A DNA stretch of 64,000 bases. It comes from Croceimicrobium sp965656185 (GTDB lineage Bacteria > Bacteroidota > Bacteroidia > Flavobacteriales > Schleiferiaceae). Positions 24,784-33,931 of the stretch are shown in pieces. The DNA is taken from positions 118,148 through 182,147 of the forward strand of contig CBFHJH010000003.1 of NCBI GenBank assembly GCA_965656185.1, read 5' to 3'. A model generated the notes under the pieces. That model did no database searches and was not told the origin of the DNA. It saw only the letters and a list, made by a program, of their open reading frames with translations. The translations under genes and the position numbers were made by a program. How positions within the stretch are numbered: the first letter of the stretch is position 1; every line of letters begins with the position of its first letter.

Positions 24784-26253
24784 ATGGCAAATAACACTGT
24801 TTCTCCAGAACTAAGAGCGAAATTCGAGCCCGTGATCGGGATCGAAATCCACGTTCAGTTAAATACCAAGAGTAAGGCATACTCTAGCGATGCCACCGAA
24901 TACGGAGCGAGCCCCAACAGTCAGATCAGCCCCATCACTTTAGGACATCCGGGAACTTTACCCATGTTCAATGAAGGTGTAATGGAGGCCGCAGTGAAAT
25001 TAGGGATCGCAGTAAAGGCTCAGATCCGTGAGCACAATGAATTTGCCCGTAAAAATTATTTCTACGCCGACTTACCAAAAGGCTATCAGATCACTCAAGA
25101 TCTCACCCCCATCTGCAATGGTGGTTATATTGAAATAAAGGACGAAGAAGGGAATCCGAAGAAAATCAATCTTACGCGAATCCATATGGAAGAAGATTCC
25201 GGGAAAAGTTCGCATGATATCGACCCTTTTAACACTTTGATCGACCTAAACCGGGCTGGGGTGCCCTTATTAGAGATCGTTAGTGAGCCCGAGTTTCGCA
25301 CTGGTGATGAGGCCTACCAATACCTTACTGAAATGCGCCGATTGGTGCGTTACTTGGATATTAGTGACGGTAACATGGAGGAAGGAAGTTTACGTTGCGA
25401 CGTTAACATCTCGGTACGCCCGGTAGGCCAAGAGAAATTTGGCACTAAGGTAGAAGTGAAAAACTTGAACTCCTTCCGTAACGTTCAAAAAGCGATCGAC
25501 TATGAGATCAATCGACAGATCGCTCTGATCGATGCCGGTGGAAAAGTGGTGCAACAGACCTTTACCTTCGATGCCGCAAGAGGAAAAACGCAGCTCTTAA
25601 GGGATAAGGAAGACGCTCACGATTACCGTTATTTCAATGAACCCGATTTGCAACCGGTAGAGGTGAAAGAACCCTATATCGAAAGTGTACGTTCGGCCTT
25701 ACCTCCGCTGCCTAAAGAGTTGTTTGAAAAATATACCCAGCTCGGCTTAAGCGACTATGACGCTTCCCTCCTAACCGACAGCAAAGAAATTGCCTTGTTC
25801 TATGAGGCGATTATCGGACACACCGAAAATTACAAAGCGGCCGCCAACTGGATGATGGGTACGATTAAGTCTCATCTTAACGACCGCGCCATACATATCA
25901 ATGAATTTCCCATTGCCGCTAAATCGATTGCAGCATTGATCGCTTTGGTAGATGATGGTAAGGTGAGCAATACGGCCGCCAATGGTGAGCTTTTCAAAGC
26001 CCTGTTGGAGGAGCCTGAAAGCGAGGCTTTAACATTAGCCGAAAAGCTTAACCTGATTCAGGAAAGCAATGCCGACGAATTACAAACTTGGGTAGATCAG
26101 GCCCTTGCCAAATACCCCGATAAGGTTGCTGAGTACAAAGCCGGTAAAAAAGGATTAACTGGCCTATTCATGGGAGAGGTTATGAAACTTTCTCGCGGAA
26201 AAGCAGACCCTAAACTAGCCAGTAAACTGGTACAAGAAACCCTAGAAAAATAG
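24784..26253 (+). CDS. gatB: Aspartyl/glutamyl-tRNA(Asn/Gln) amidotransferase subunit B
   Basis: A 489-residue subunit of the GatCAB amidotransferase that converts mischarged Glu-tRNA(Gln) or Asp-tRNA(Asn). EPVIGIEIHVQLNTKSK, KNYFYADLPKGYQITQ, HMEEDSGKS and RCDVNISVRP are diagnostic. The C-terminal GatB/YqeY domain ends GLFMGEVMKLSRGKADPKL. gatA and gatC are not in the window. A CATCTTTG motif 4 nt before the ATG resembles a -7 promoter box, implying a very short leader. Confidence 0.96.
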   Translation: MANNTVSPELRAKFEPVIGIEIHVQLNTKSKAYSSDATEYGASPNSQISPITLGHPGTLPMFNEGVMEAAVKLGIAVKAQIREHNEFARKNYFYADLPKGYQITQDLTPICNGGYIEIKDEEGNPKKINLTRIHMEEDSGKSSHDIDPFNTLIDLNRAGVPLLEIVSEPEFRTGDEAYQYLTEMRRLVRYLDISDGNMEEGSLRCDVNISVRPVGQEKFGTKVEVKNLNSFRNVQKAIDYEINRQIALIDAGGKVVQQTFTFDAARGKTQLLRDKEDAHDYRYFNEPDLQPVEVKEPYIESVRSALPPLPKELFEKYTQLGLSDYDASLLTDSKEIALFYEAIIGHTENYKAAANWMMGTIKSHLNDRAIHINEFPIAAKSIAALIALVDDGKVSNTAANGELFKALLEEPESEALTLAEKLNLIQESNADELQTWVDQALAKYPDKVAEYKAGKKGLTGLFMGEVMKLSRGKADPKLASKLVQETLEK

Positions 26254-26262
26254 AAGAACTCA

Positions 26263-27447
26263 ATGAAAAAATTAAGTTTACTCCTAGGCTTAAGCCTAAT
26301 TTTCAATGCTTGTGATCAAGCGCCAAGTTCCGGTAAAACCGACCTAAAGATCAGTGCTAAAGGCACAGAAGAGTTGGTCATCAGCCAACTTTCACCTCAA
26401 GCGGTAAATACTATAGACACCCTGCGCTCGGAAGATGGTAACTTCGAATACCTCTTGTCTGTTGATACCGCGGATTTCTTCATGGTATCCAATGAAGGGA
26501 TGCGAGTACCCTTCTTTAGCAAGGGCGGAGAACAAATTTTGATCGAGATCGCGCCTCTTACTAATTCGGTAGACCGCAGCTACGAGATCAAAGGCAATGC
26601 AGAAAGCAAGCGCATTAAAAAAGTGAATGACCTTGTGATGGCCTCTGCCCAACGGGTAGACAGTTTGGGAAATATTATTAGTCAATATCAAGACAGCGCT
26701 AATTTCCCCATGGTGCGTCAAGAAATGCAGCAGGCCTTCGACGCCGAATTAGCAAAAACTTCTAAGGCTCTTTTAGCCCTAATCGATGAGGATCCAGCGA
26801 ATCTTGCTAACCTCTTTATCTGGCCTCAGGCGGTTGCCAATCGTCAATTAGTGCGCGCTGAAGAGCATTTGGATTACTATGAAAAAGTAGCCAGTGCCAT
26901 TTCGGAAGCCTATCCTGGTAATCCTCATGCAGAAAACTTTAATGCCCAATTAGAGAAGATTCAAGAACAGGTTAAAGCGCAAGAAGCAATGCAAGCCAGA
27001 CAAGCAGCTCTCGAAGTTGGAAAGATGGCCCCTAATATTGCCATGGCCAATGCGGATGGAGAGCTAATGCAGCTTTCTGACCTTAAAGGGAAGGTAGTTT
27101 TAGTGGATTTCTGGGCCGCTTGGTGCCGCCCTTGTCGTGCTGCTAACCCAGAATTGGTTAAGGTGTACGAGCAATATAAAGACCGTGGCTTTACCGTTAT
27201 GAGTGTTTCCTTAGATGGTTTACCTCAGCAACAAAGTCCCAAAGCAGATTGGCTTAAAGCGATCGAGGATGATAATCTAAATTGGGATTACCATGTGAGT
27301 GACCTACAAGGCTGGAATAATGCTGCAGCGCGTGAGTACGGCATACAGAGCATTCCTTTTGCTATGCTAGTAGATCGCGAAGGAAAGATCGTAGAAAAGC
27401 AATTGCATCCTAGTCAGCTGCCTGCCTTACTAGACGGTTTGCTCTAA
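26263..27447 (+). CDS. Thioredoxin-like lipoprotein (TlpA/ResA type)
   Basis: A 394-residue lipoprotein, cut before C16 in the FNAC lipobox. The N-terminal ~120 residues resemble the DUF4369 beta domain common in Bacteroidota. A helical linker (~110-240) is followed by a thioredoxin fold with the redox pair C288/C291 in WAAWCRPCRA and cis-Pro IPFAM. It probably reduces or isomerises disulfides in the periplasm. It lies 9 nt behind gatB, and its 3' end overlaps gap by 18 nt in convergent orientation. Confidence 0.88.
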   Translation: MKKLSLLLGLSLIFNACDQAPSSGKTDLKISAKGTEELVISQLSPQAVNTIDTLRSEDGNFEYLLSVDTADFFMVSNEGMRVPFFSKGGEQILIEIAPLTNSVDRSYEIKGNAESKRIKKVNDLVMASAQRVDSLGNIISQYQDSANFPMVRQEMQQAFDAELAKTSKALLALIDEDPANLANLFIWPQAVANRQLVRAEEHLDYYEKVASAISEAYPGNPHAENFNAQLEKIQEQVKAQEAMQARQAALEVGKMAPNIAMANADGELMQLSDLKGKVVLVDFWAAWCRPCRAANPELVKVYEQYKDRGFTVMSVSLDGLPQQQSPKADWLKAIEDDNLNWDYHVSDLQGWNNAAAREYGIQSIPFAMLVDREGKIVEKQLHPSQLPALLDGLL

Positions 27448-28419
27448 GTACAGCATAAGGTCCTTTAGGCGATTGGAATAACCCATTTCATTATCGTACC
27501 ATGCCACTACTTTCAGCATCGGTCCGAGCACGGTAGTTAACTCCTCGTCGTAGAGACAAGAATAGGAAGAGCCAATCACATCGCGTGAAACTATAGGATC
27601 GCCAGTGTAACCTAAATAAGACCGCATAGGGCCCTGAGAGGCCTTTTTAAAAGCATCATGAACCGCCTCAACCGAGGTGGTTTTTTTTATAGTAAAGGTT
27701 ATGTCGGTTAAACTACCATCGGGTACCGGCACTCGTATTCCAGCACCACCAATAGACCCTTCTAAATGCGGAAAGATTCGAGTTATGGCCTTGGCCGCTC
27801 CGGTGGTTGTAGGCACTATTGATTCGGCTGCAGCTCGCCCTCTTCTAAAATCCTTGTGAGGACCATCTTGCAGCTGCTGATCGGTCGTGTAGCTGTGAAC
27901 GGTGGTAATAAAAGCATGATCTATACCACATAGATCTTCTACAATTTTAAAGAGGGGTGCCGCGCTATTAGTAGTGCAAGAAGCATTAGAAACGATGCGG
28001 TCGCTGCTCTTTATACTCTGTTCATTAACCCCTAGAACTAGGGTGGGAATTTCATCCTGTGGAGGCGCGCTTAAAATGATCCGCTTAGCTAGTTTTAAAT
28101 GATCGGTTAGTTTGCTTCGCTCGCGAAACTTTCCCGTTGCCTCTATGACGAAGTCCAGATCAAGGTCACCCCATGGCAATTGAGCCGGATCTGCCTCATG
28201 GCTCATAAGGATCTCTCGCTCCCCTACTATAAGCTTCTCATCGCGATGTGACACACTCACCGGAAATAATCGATGGGTGGTGTCGTATTTTAGGAGATGG
28301 GCCAAATTATCGGTTTTGGCTAGATCATTAATAGCTACTACCTCGATCTGTGGGTAATCGTTCAATACCCGCATTAAAGATCGTCCGATGCGGCCGAAAC
28401 CATTTATTGCAATTCTCAT
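27430..28419 (-). CDS. gap: Type I glyceraldehyde-3-phosphate dehydrogenase
   Basis: A 329-residue glycolytic enzyme. NAD-binding NGFGRIGR (7-14), AINDL with the acidic residue favouring NAD+, the catalytic C148 in SNASCTTNS, the His of TVHSYT, and WYDNEMGYSNR near the end are all intact. It is convergent with the thioredoxin gene and lies just past the terminator of the upstream BNR-type gene on the same strand, so it is likely transcribed from its own promoter in 28420-28470. Confidence 0.96.
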   Translation of the reverse strand: MRIAINGFGRIGRSLMRVLNDYPQIEVVAINDLAKTDNLAHLLKYDTTHRLFPVSVSHRDEKLIVGEREILMSHEADPAQLPWGDLDLDFVIEATGKFRERSKLTDHLKLAKRIILSAPPQDEIPTLVLGVNEQSIKSSDRIVSNASCTTNSAAPLFKIVEDLCGIDHAFITTVHSYTTDQQLQDGPHKDFRRGRAAAESIVPTTTGAAKAITRIFPHLEGSIGGAGIRVPVPDGSLTDITFTIKKTTSVEAVHDAFKKASQGPMRSYLGYTGDPIVSRDVIGSSYSCLYDEELTTVLGPMLKVVAWYDNEMGYSNRLKDLMLYLEQTV

Positions 28420-28436
28420 AGCAGAAAATTAATAAT

Positions 28437-28468
28437 AAAAAAGCCCTCTCCGAGGAGAAGGCTTTTTT
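28437..28468 (-). terminator. Rho-independent terminator after the BNR-type secreted protein
   Basis: A GC-rich hairpin (GCC/GGC arms plus TCTC/GAGA) flanked by six A's on the left and six T's on the right. On the minus strand it ends in a U tract and lies 19 nt past the stop at 28487, separating that gene from gap. Confidence 0.8.
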
Positions 28469-28486
28469 GTAAGGTATATAAAACGC

Positions 28487-31400
28487 TTAGTTTCTAACGA
28501 TCATCTTGGTGCTGCGCACTTCATTACCGTTAATCAAGCTTATGATATAGTTTCCGTTTTTCAGTCCGCTCAAGTTTAATTCTAAGCTTTCTGTGTCGCG
28601 ACTAACTCCATTGTAATTGAAGCTACGCACCATTCTACCTGACATATCTCTCAAGCTAATAGAAAGGTCACTTTTAGCCTCTAGATCAAGATTAATGTTC
28701 ACGCGATCCACTACCGGATTAGGATAAATATCTAATTGATTCTGATCGGCGGAAGCCGCAATATCCTGCTCTTCTAATCCTACGTAATCTGCCGTTGTAG
28801 AAGTCTTAAAGAATCCACGACCGTGAGTAGCAGCGTAGATTGCTCCTTCAAAGTCCTGATTGGTTTTAAGATCATAACGAATGGTACGAGTTTGAAGTAG
28901 ATCGAAAACAGGTACGTTGGCAAAGCCAGCATCTTCCTGAGTCCAACTTACATTGCTTGCCGTAATATCGCTGGTAGACCAAACACCAAGATCAGTTGCA
29001 ATAACTACTTCACCGCCACTGGCGTCATTGTAGTTAATTACCGCATCATAAACTGGGAAGTTAGGTAGATCACCGTCTTTTACCACAAAACCACTATTGG
29101 TAAGCGTAGCTGAAGTAGCTTGCTCGGTGTAGTAAATGTGGTTAGTACCACCGTATCCACCAACGGTAATGATCAAACGATCTGGGTCTTCGGTATCGAT
29201 ACCGAATCCAGTAATCGAACGACCTTGCTGAGAGAAGATCACTCTGCTTTCCACTACTGCTTGACTAGGTGCAGGAGGGTTTTGTAAGTAATCGATATCG
29301 ATATCAGCATCTTCCTCGCTACGAGCATTGGTCAAGTTCGAGAATCGATATACTCGTCCGGTGTTAGTACCTACGAATAGTGCATCGCCATCATGACTGA
29401 ATGCCATAGCTTGAGGAATTTCTTCATTATTAAGTGCACCAATGTGCCACCACTCTGGAATCTGAGTACGATTAGAGAGTATGTCACGACACATCCAGAT
29501 ACCACCACCTTGGTTGCCTGGTTGAGACGGATTGTCGTATGCCGTTAAACCAACGGCAAACATCGCTTGAACTGGATCTTGAATCATGGCGGTATCACCA
29601 TTAGCCAAACCATTTACCAGGGTATGTGTAAGAGGTAGTTCATTGGTTCTACTTTCTACGGTGATAAGCGCGCCTGGATCATATTCGGTACCAACACTAG
29701 CCCGGATCTCCAAAGAAGTATTATTAGCAAATTCTAATGTAAAGTCTCCTGTTACCGGATCGAATGTACCAGTACCATCACCACTTAAAGCTCCACTGGC
29801 GTCTGATGTCAATACCTGACCACCAGCAGTTGCGCGGAAAGTGCTAGGAATAAACTTAGTTGAAGACTGAGGTTTAACAAACCTTCCGGTGTAACGATTA
29901 TTTCCGTTTCCAAAACCGATACTCAAATTGATTGTATCGGCAGTGAAGAATACAGAGTCAGTAGAATTAGGATCATCCAAATTCTCCCAGAGTACCATAG
30001 GTGCGGTAAAATCAGCAAAAGCTGAAGAGAAAGAGTTGTAACGACCCGACATGCGATTGTTAAAGAAGTAGCTGTACTCTTCTCCCGTGTTGATGGAACG
30101 TCCCATTTGTCCGTACTGACGGGCTTTGAAGCGAACTTCCGGATCTAAGTGTGAAATGGCCGTGTAAGCACCGTCACCATCAATTACGAAACCATTAGGC
30201 TGAGTGATACCCACGGTGCGCACACCGCTGGTAGAAATAGTATTTGCTGGATCTACTAAAATGGTACCATTATCCTGAGTACCACCTAACATATCTCCAT
30301 ACAAACCTACATCCATATTATAGAATTGAATGGTAGCATAACCTTTATTCTCCTCGATCCAAGAGAAACCATCGTCGGTTGATTTAAATAAACCACCATC
30401 ATTGCCTACCCAGATTTCAGTAGAGTCATGTGGGTTCCATTCGATTTCATGAATATCCACGTGTACGTAAAAGTTTAGGCTACCAGAGCTTTGACTAGCA
30501 ATTTGGAACCAGCCATCATCGCGTGACCACTCCCAAAGGGTAAGACCACCGATCAGTACTCTTTCTTTATCCTTTGGATCAACATTCATTGCTACCGCAA
30601 AAGGAGCTTGGTTAATCGGATTTAAGATAGAAGAAGATTCCCCAACGGAAGACCAGGTAGTACCACCATCGGTAGATTGATGCAAGCGGCTAAAGCCTCT
30701 TCCTTGAGTTGTTAATGCGTAAATATAATTTTCATCTTGCGGAGAAATCGCAAAACGCATACGGTCTGAAGAAGTCGGTAAGGTAGTTTCAGGGTCACCA
30801 CCTATAGTAGTTAGCTCATTAAAGCTACCAACATCACCTGTAGTAGATTTATAAACTCGCTGACCAACTTTAGCGATCACGGTCCCGCTCTTACTTACGA
30901 TTAAATCTAGGCAAGGACCATTGCCAGCATTAGCATCAGTCCAAGAAGCACCTGCGTCGTTACTGATCTTAAGACCATCGGTAGTAGCGGCATAGATGCG
31001 GTTCGCATTGCTAGGATCTGCTTCGATTTTACCAACAGCGTCCCAACCTTGGTTCGGATTGGCGGCAGGATCAGTACTACTTAGTTGAGTGAACGTTTGT
31101 CCACCATCGGTAGATTTAAAGATACCATCACCTCGTGTACCGGTATTGCGATTTCCATCAAAAACAAAGATGTACATCTCCTCACCAGTACCTGCATAAA
31201 TATCGCCGTTAGCCGCTTGAGCTAAACTTACTACCGCTAAGTTCTGCATCTGATCATTAACTGGCATCCAACTACGGCCTGCGTTGGGCGAATAGAAAAT
31301 TCCACCACTCACAGAACCGGCCCACATTTTATTACGATCATTACGATCGAACAAAATTGCACGTGTACGCCCACCCATATCGGTTGGCCCCATTTCTTCC

Positions 31401-31672
31401 CACTGTAAGTTGAGCGAAGAACTGGTTTTAGCCATACGCTTAGCTTGGGCCTCTTGGCGAGCCGCGATAATCGCACTTTCTTCAACCTTTCCCGTTTGAG
31501 GGTTGCGACGTAGGCGATGTAAATATTCTGCATAACCCTCGGCGTCTGAAGAGTAGACTTCAGCCTGTTTACGAGGTTCATGATACTCTTTTGAATTAGT
31601 AGCGCTTCCAATCCACATTGCTGCTCCTGCTAACATCAGGCCACTAATGGAGAAAAGTAATCCTCTTTTCAT
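28487..31672 (-). CDS. Giant secreted BNR/sortilin-like repeat protein with T9SS sorting domain
   Basis: A 1061-residue exported protein. A signal peptide (MKRGLLFSISGLMLAGAAMW) precedes a propeller built of BNR/Asp-box repeats such as SPNAGRSW, STDGGQTF, SNDAGASW, STDGGTTW and STDDGFSW, the Vps10/sortilin-type layout. The C-terminal ~75 residues (LDIYPNPVVDRVNINLD to the SLINGNEVRSTKMIVRN end) are a type A T9SS sorting domain. The likely start is the ATG at 31672. A TTG further upstream at 31705 lies inside a -7 box. Function (surface glycan or protein binding) is not evident. Confidence 0.87.
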   Translation of the reverse strand: MKRGLLFSISGLMLAGAAMWIGSATNSKEYHEPRKQAEVYSSDAEGYAEYLHRLRRNPQTGKVEESAIIAARQEAQAKRMAKTSSSLNLQWEEMGPTDMGGRTRAILFDRNDRNKMWAGSVSGGIFYSPNAGRSWMPVNDQMQNLAVVSLAQAANGDIYAGTGEEMYIFVFDGNRNTGTRGDGIFKSTDGGQTFTQLSSTDPAANPNQGWDAVGKIEADPSNANRIYAATTDGLKISNDAGASWTDANAGNGPCLDLIVSKSGTVIAKVGQRVYKSTTGDVGSFNELTTIGGDPETTLPTSSDRMRFAISPQDENYIYALTTQGRGFSRLHQSTDGGTTWSSVGESSSILNPINQAPFAVAMNVDPKDKERVLIGGLTLWEWSRDDGWFQIASQSSGSLNFYVHVDIHEIEWNPHDSTEIWVGNDGGLFKSTDDGFSWIEENKGYATIQFYNMDVGLYGDMLGGTQDNGTILVDPANTISTSGVRTVGITQPNGFVIDGDGAYTAISHLDPEVRFKARQYGQMGRSINTGEEYSYFFNNRMSGRYNSFSSAFADFTAPMVLWENLDDPNSTDSVFFTADTINLSIGFGNGNNRYTGRFVKPQSSTKFIPSTFRATAGGQVLTSDASGALSGDGTGTFDPVTGDFTLEFANNTSLEIRASVGTEYDPGALITVESRTNELPLTHTLVNGLANGDTAMIQDPVQAMFAVGLTAYDNPSQPGNQGGGIWMCRDILSNRTQIPEWWHIGALNNEEIPQAMAFSHDGDALFVGTNTGRVYRFSNLTNARSEEDADIDIDYLQNPPAPSQAVVESRVIFSQQGRSITGFGIDTEDPDRLIITVGGYGGTNHIYYTEQATSATLTNSGFVVKDGDLPNFPVYDAVINYNDASGGEVVIATDLGVWSTSDITASNVSWTQEDAGFANVPVFDLLQTRTIRYDLKTNQDFEGAIYAATHGRGFFKTSTTADYVGLEEQDIAASADQNQLDIYPNPVVDRVNINLDLEAKSDLSISLRDMSGRMVRSFNYNGVSRDTESLELNLSGLKNGNYIISLINGNEVRSTKMIVRN

Positions 31673-31702
31673 TCGATATACCGTTTTTTTTATCCTTTGC
31701 GA

Positions 31703-31710
31703 CAAATATA
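31703..31710 (-). promoter_or_regulatory. Candidate Bacteroidota -7 box (TATATTTG)
   Basis: On the minus strand this is an exact TAnnTTTG match, about 30 nt before the ATG at 31672 of the BNR-type gene. It supports that start over the TTG at 31705, which lies within the box. Confidence 0.45.
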
Positions 31711-31732
31711 ATTGCTAAAACTTAATACTTAA

Positions 31733-32629
31733 TTAAAACATATGTCTTTCCGCATGATAAGATGAACGAACCAATGGTCCACTCTCTACATATCGGAAAC
31801 CCATTTCCAAGCCGATCTTCTTGTACTTTTCGAACTGCTCGGGCGTAACAAATTCTTGCACAGGAAGATGCTGCGGTGTCGGTTGTAAATACTGACCGAT
31901 CGTTACAATGTCAACCTGGGCATTTTTCAGATCCCTTAAAGTTTCAATAACTTCTTCTTCTGATTCGCCTAAACCCAACATAATGCCTGATTTAGTTCTT
32001 GGCAGACCTTTTTCCTTTAAGTAACGTAATACTTCCAAGCTACGGTCATATTGAGCCTGAATACGCACCTTACGGGTTAAACGTCGAACCGTTTCAATAT
32101 TATGGGAAACGATCTCCGGAGCGGCATCGATAATGCGATCTACATTATGCCATTCACCTTTAAAATCCGGAATCAAGGTTTCCATGGTAGTACTAGGGCT
32201 CATTCTGCGCACCGCACGAACCGTTTCACGCCAAATGATAGAGCCTCCATCACGCAAGTCATCGCGGTCTACCGAGGTGATCACGCAGTGCTTTACCTTC
32301 ATCAACTTAACCGATCGTGCCACTCTTTCCGGTTCGTCCCAATCTACAGTATCAGGTCGGCCCGTAGCTACGGCACAAAAGCCACAACTACGTGTACAAG
32401 TGTTACCCAAAATCATAAAGGTGGCAGTGCCGGCGCCCCAACACTCGCCCATATTAGGGCAATTACCACTTTCGCAAATGGTGTGGAGTTCATAATTATC
32501 TACCAGATTACGCACATTACGGTAGGTTTTGCCCGTAGGCAATTTCACCCGTAACCACTTGGGCTTTCCTGTACTAATATTCTTTTTCTCCTTAAGCGGA
32601 GCCTTTAATTCTGTTGTTTCGCTCATCAA
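31733..32629 (-). CDS. lipA: Lipoyl synthase
   Basis: A 298-residue radical-SAM enzyme that inserts two sulfurs into octanoyl groups on lipoate-dependent proteins. The auxiliary cluster cysteines are C52, C57 and C63 (CESGNCPNMGEC), the SAM-cluster cysteines C78, C82 and C85 (CTRSCGFC), and the C-terminal RSSYHA serine motif is present. It is the last gene of a four-gene minus-strand operon starting at 33835; 0 nt separate it from the outer-membrane protein gene. Confidence 0.96.
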   Translation of the reverse strand: MMSETTELKAPLKEKKNISTGKPKWLRVKLPTGKTYRNVRNLVDNYELHTICESGNCPNMGECWGAGTATFMILGNTCTRSCGFCAVATGRPDTVDWDEPERVARSVKLMKVKHCVITSVDRDDLRDGGSIIWRETVRAVRRMSPSTTMETLIPDFKGEWHNVDRIIDAAPEIVSHNIETVRRLTRKVRIQAQYDRSLEVLRYLKEKGLPRTKSGIMLGLGESEEEVIETLRDLKNAQVDIVTIGQYLQPTPQHLPVQEFVTPEQFEKYKKIGLEMGFRYVESGPLVRSSYHAERHMF

Positions 32630-33382
32630 TTAGTTAAGCTTATAACCAAAATTCACTGTAATGTATAACTGAAAAAAGCCATTCCAGTTTACGTCAACTT
32701 CATCTTCATAAAAAATGGGTACCTCATTGATGAAATAATCATAGATGATACCGGCTTCCAAATTGGTGATTTTCTTATCCAAAAACTGGTAATCGAAATT
32801 CACTCCTGTTTTAAGATAGACGCCAGGATGCAATTTGGTTTCCTCAATTCCCCGTAAAAAATTGGCTTCACCATTAATATTGGCCGGATTAGTCTCACCA
32901 GTGTAACGAATAATATTAACCCGTAAGTCCCCGTCATCGCCAAACTCATCTACGCTAAGAAAGATCGGTTTCAATAGACCCAAAGACAATCCACCACTGT
33001 AAACCCAGGCCATGGAAATACTCCCTTGATCGGTCTTATCAAAGAGTATATTCTCTTGAACGTATCCCATGCGAATGGTGTAAAAGGAATTAATCCTTCC
33101 CTTCACAAAACCACGGTAATTATTAAAAATGTCTTCTGATGAGATAGTTTCTTTAGGATGGCGAATTTTAACCAGATCCAATTCGAAGCCCTTTGCAGTA
33201 TAACCGTCGGTGTACTTTAAATACCTTCCATTAAGGGCATAACCCCTAGAATGAAACATTATTCCCCCTTGATAGGCTCGGTCGTATACCGTACGCTTAA
33301 AATCGGCATCGGTATCGAGCTGAGCTTGTAAGCCCGTCGAAATGCCAAATAAAAGCGCTATCAAGACTAGGGTTCTAGGCAT
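32630..33382 (-). CDS. Predicted outer-membrane beta-barrel protein
   Basis: A 250-residue protein with signal peptide (~1-20, GLQAQ) and alternating polar/aromatic strands, ending GFFQLYITVNFGYKLN, a C-terminal strand pattern of outer-membrane barrels. No specific family recognised. It sits between ytxJ and lipA with an 8-nt overlap with ytxJ. Confidence 0.75.
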   Translation of the reverse strand: MPRTLVLIALLFGISTGLQAQLDTDADFKRTVYDRAYQGGIMFHSRGYALNGRYLKYTDGYTAKGFELDLVKIRHPKETISSEDIFNNYRGFVKGRINSFYTIRMGYVQENILFDKTDQGSISMAWVYSGGLSLGLLKPIFLSVDEFGDDGDLRVNIIRYTGETNPANINGEANFLRGIEETKLHPGVYLKTGVNFDYQFLDKKITNLEAGIIYDYFINEVPIFYEDEVDVNWNGFFQLYITVNFGYKLN

Positions 33383-33716
33383 TAAACTTCTCCTTTATAT
33401 CATTAACGTTGATACCATTGTGGGAGGTTTGGTAAACCACCTTCGAATCTTCGATATAGAGTAGTTGAGGCGACTCATGTTGGATACCGTAATGGACGCT
33501 TACCGCGTCGGAGGTTGCCCGATGTGCGATCAGGTCAAGGAAATAGACCGGTAGATCATTTAGATCTCGATCCCAAGCAGATTGTAATCTATTCCAGGCC
33601 ATGGCGCTGATTGGACAGCGCGTAGAATGTTTAAAAACAACAATAGGCCCTTGCTGGGAAAGCTCATCGATTTCTGCTAATTGAGCAGAATCAGTAAGTT
33701 CCCTAATTAACATCAT
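33375..33716 (-). CDS. ytxJ: Bacillithiol-system redox protein YtxJ
   Basis: A 113-residue thioredoxin-fold monothiol protein: VVFKHSTRCPISAMAWNRLQ has the single active-site Cys (C34, CPIS), followed by ESPQLLYI with the cis-Pro region. The family is associated with bacillithiol redox chemistry. The ATG lies in the ATGATG overlapping the stop of the small upstream lipoprotein gene. It implies bacillithiol use in this organism, which is inference from the family name. Confidence 0.88.
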   Translation of the reverse strand: MMLIRELTDSAQLAEIDELSQQGPIVVFKHSTRCPISAMAWNRLQSAWDRDLNDLPVYFLDLIAHRATSDAVSVHYGIQHESPQLLYIEDSKVVYQTSHNGINVNDIKEKFNA

Positions 33717-33835
33717 ACATTAAACTCCTCAACTTCTGGTGCGGCTGTATATGCTGGACACTTTTCTGCTCCCCCGCAAGATTGTACTGCTAGAGTTCCT
33801 AAAATCATTAGCACCGCAACCAATACTTTTTTCAT
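33713..33835 (-). CDS. 40-residue lipoprotein
   Basis: A short gene encoding MKKVLVAVLMILGTLAVQSC followed by GGAEKCPAYTAAPEVEEFNV (given in two parts). The N-terminal 19 residues are a lipoprotein signal with lipobox AVQSC, and the mature peptide has one further Cys in KCPAYTAA. Its TGA (33715-33713) overlaps the ATG of ytxJ in ATGATG, so it opens the ytxJ operon. Similar tiny CPAY-type lipoproteins are common in Flavobacteriia. Function unknown. Confidence 0.8.
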   Translation of the reverse strand: MKKVLVAVLMILGTLAVQSCGGAEKCPAYTAAPEVEEFNV

Positions 33836-33872
33836 CTTCTTTTGGATTATGATATTTTCAAATAGCTTGCAA

Positions 33873-33880
33873 CAAAGTTA
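33873..33880 (-). promoter_or_regulatory. Candidate Bacteroidota -7 box (TAACTTTG)
   Basis: On the minus strand this is an exact TAnnTTTG match, about 38 nt before the ATG of the 40-residue lipoprotein gene. It is the likely promoter of the lipoprotein-ytxJ-OMP-lipA operon. The -33 element is weak. Confidence 0.45.
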
Positions 33881-33931
33881 GACTTTTTACGCTAACCTAT
33901 GGCCTAAATAGATAACTACAAAAAGGACATT

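Noticed and set aside
28487..31672. Possible start at TTG 31705
   Set aside because: That codon lies inside a -7 promoter box; ATG 31672 gives a proper signal peptide.
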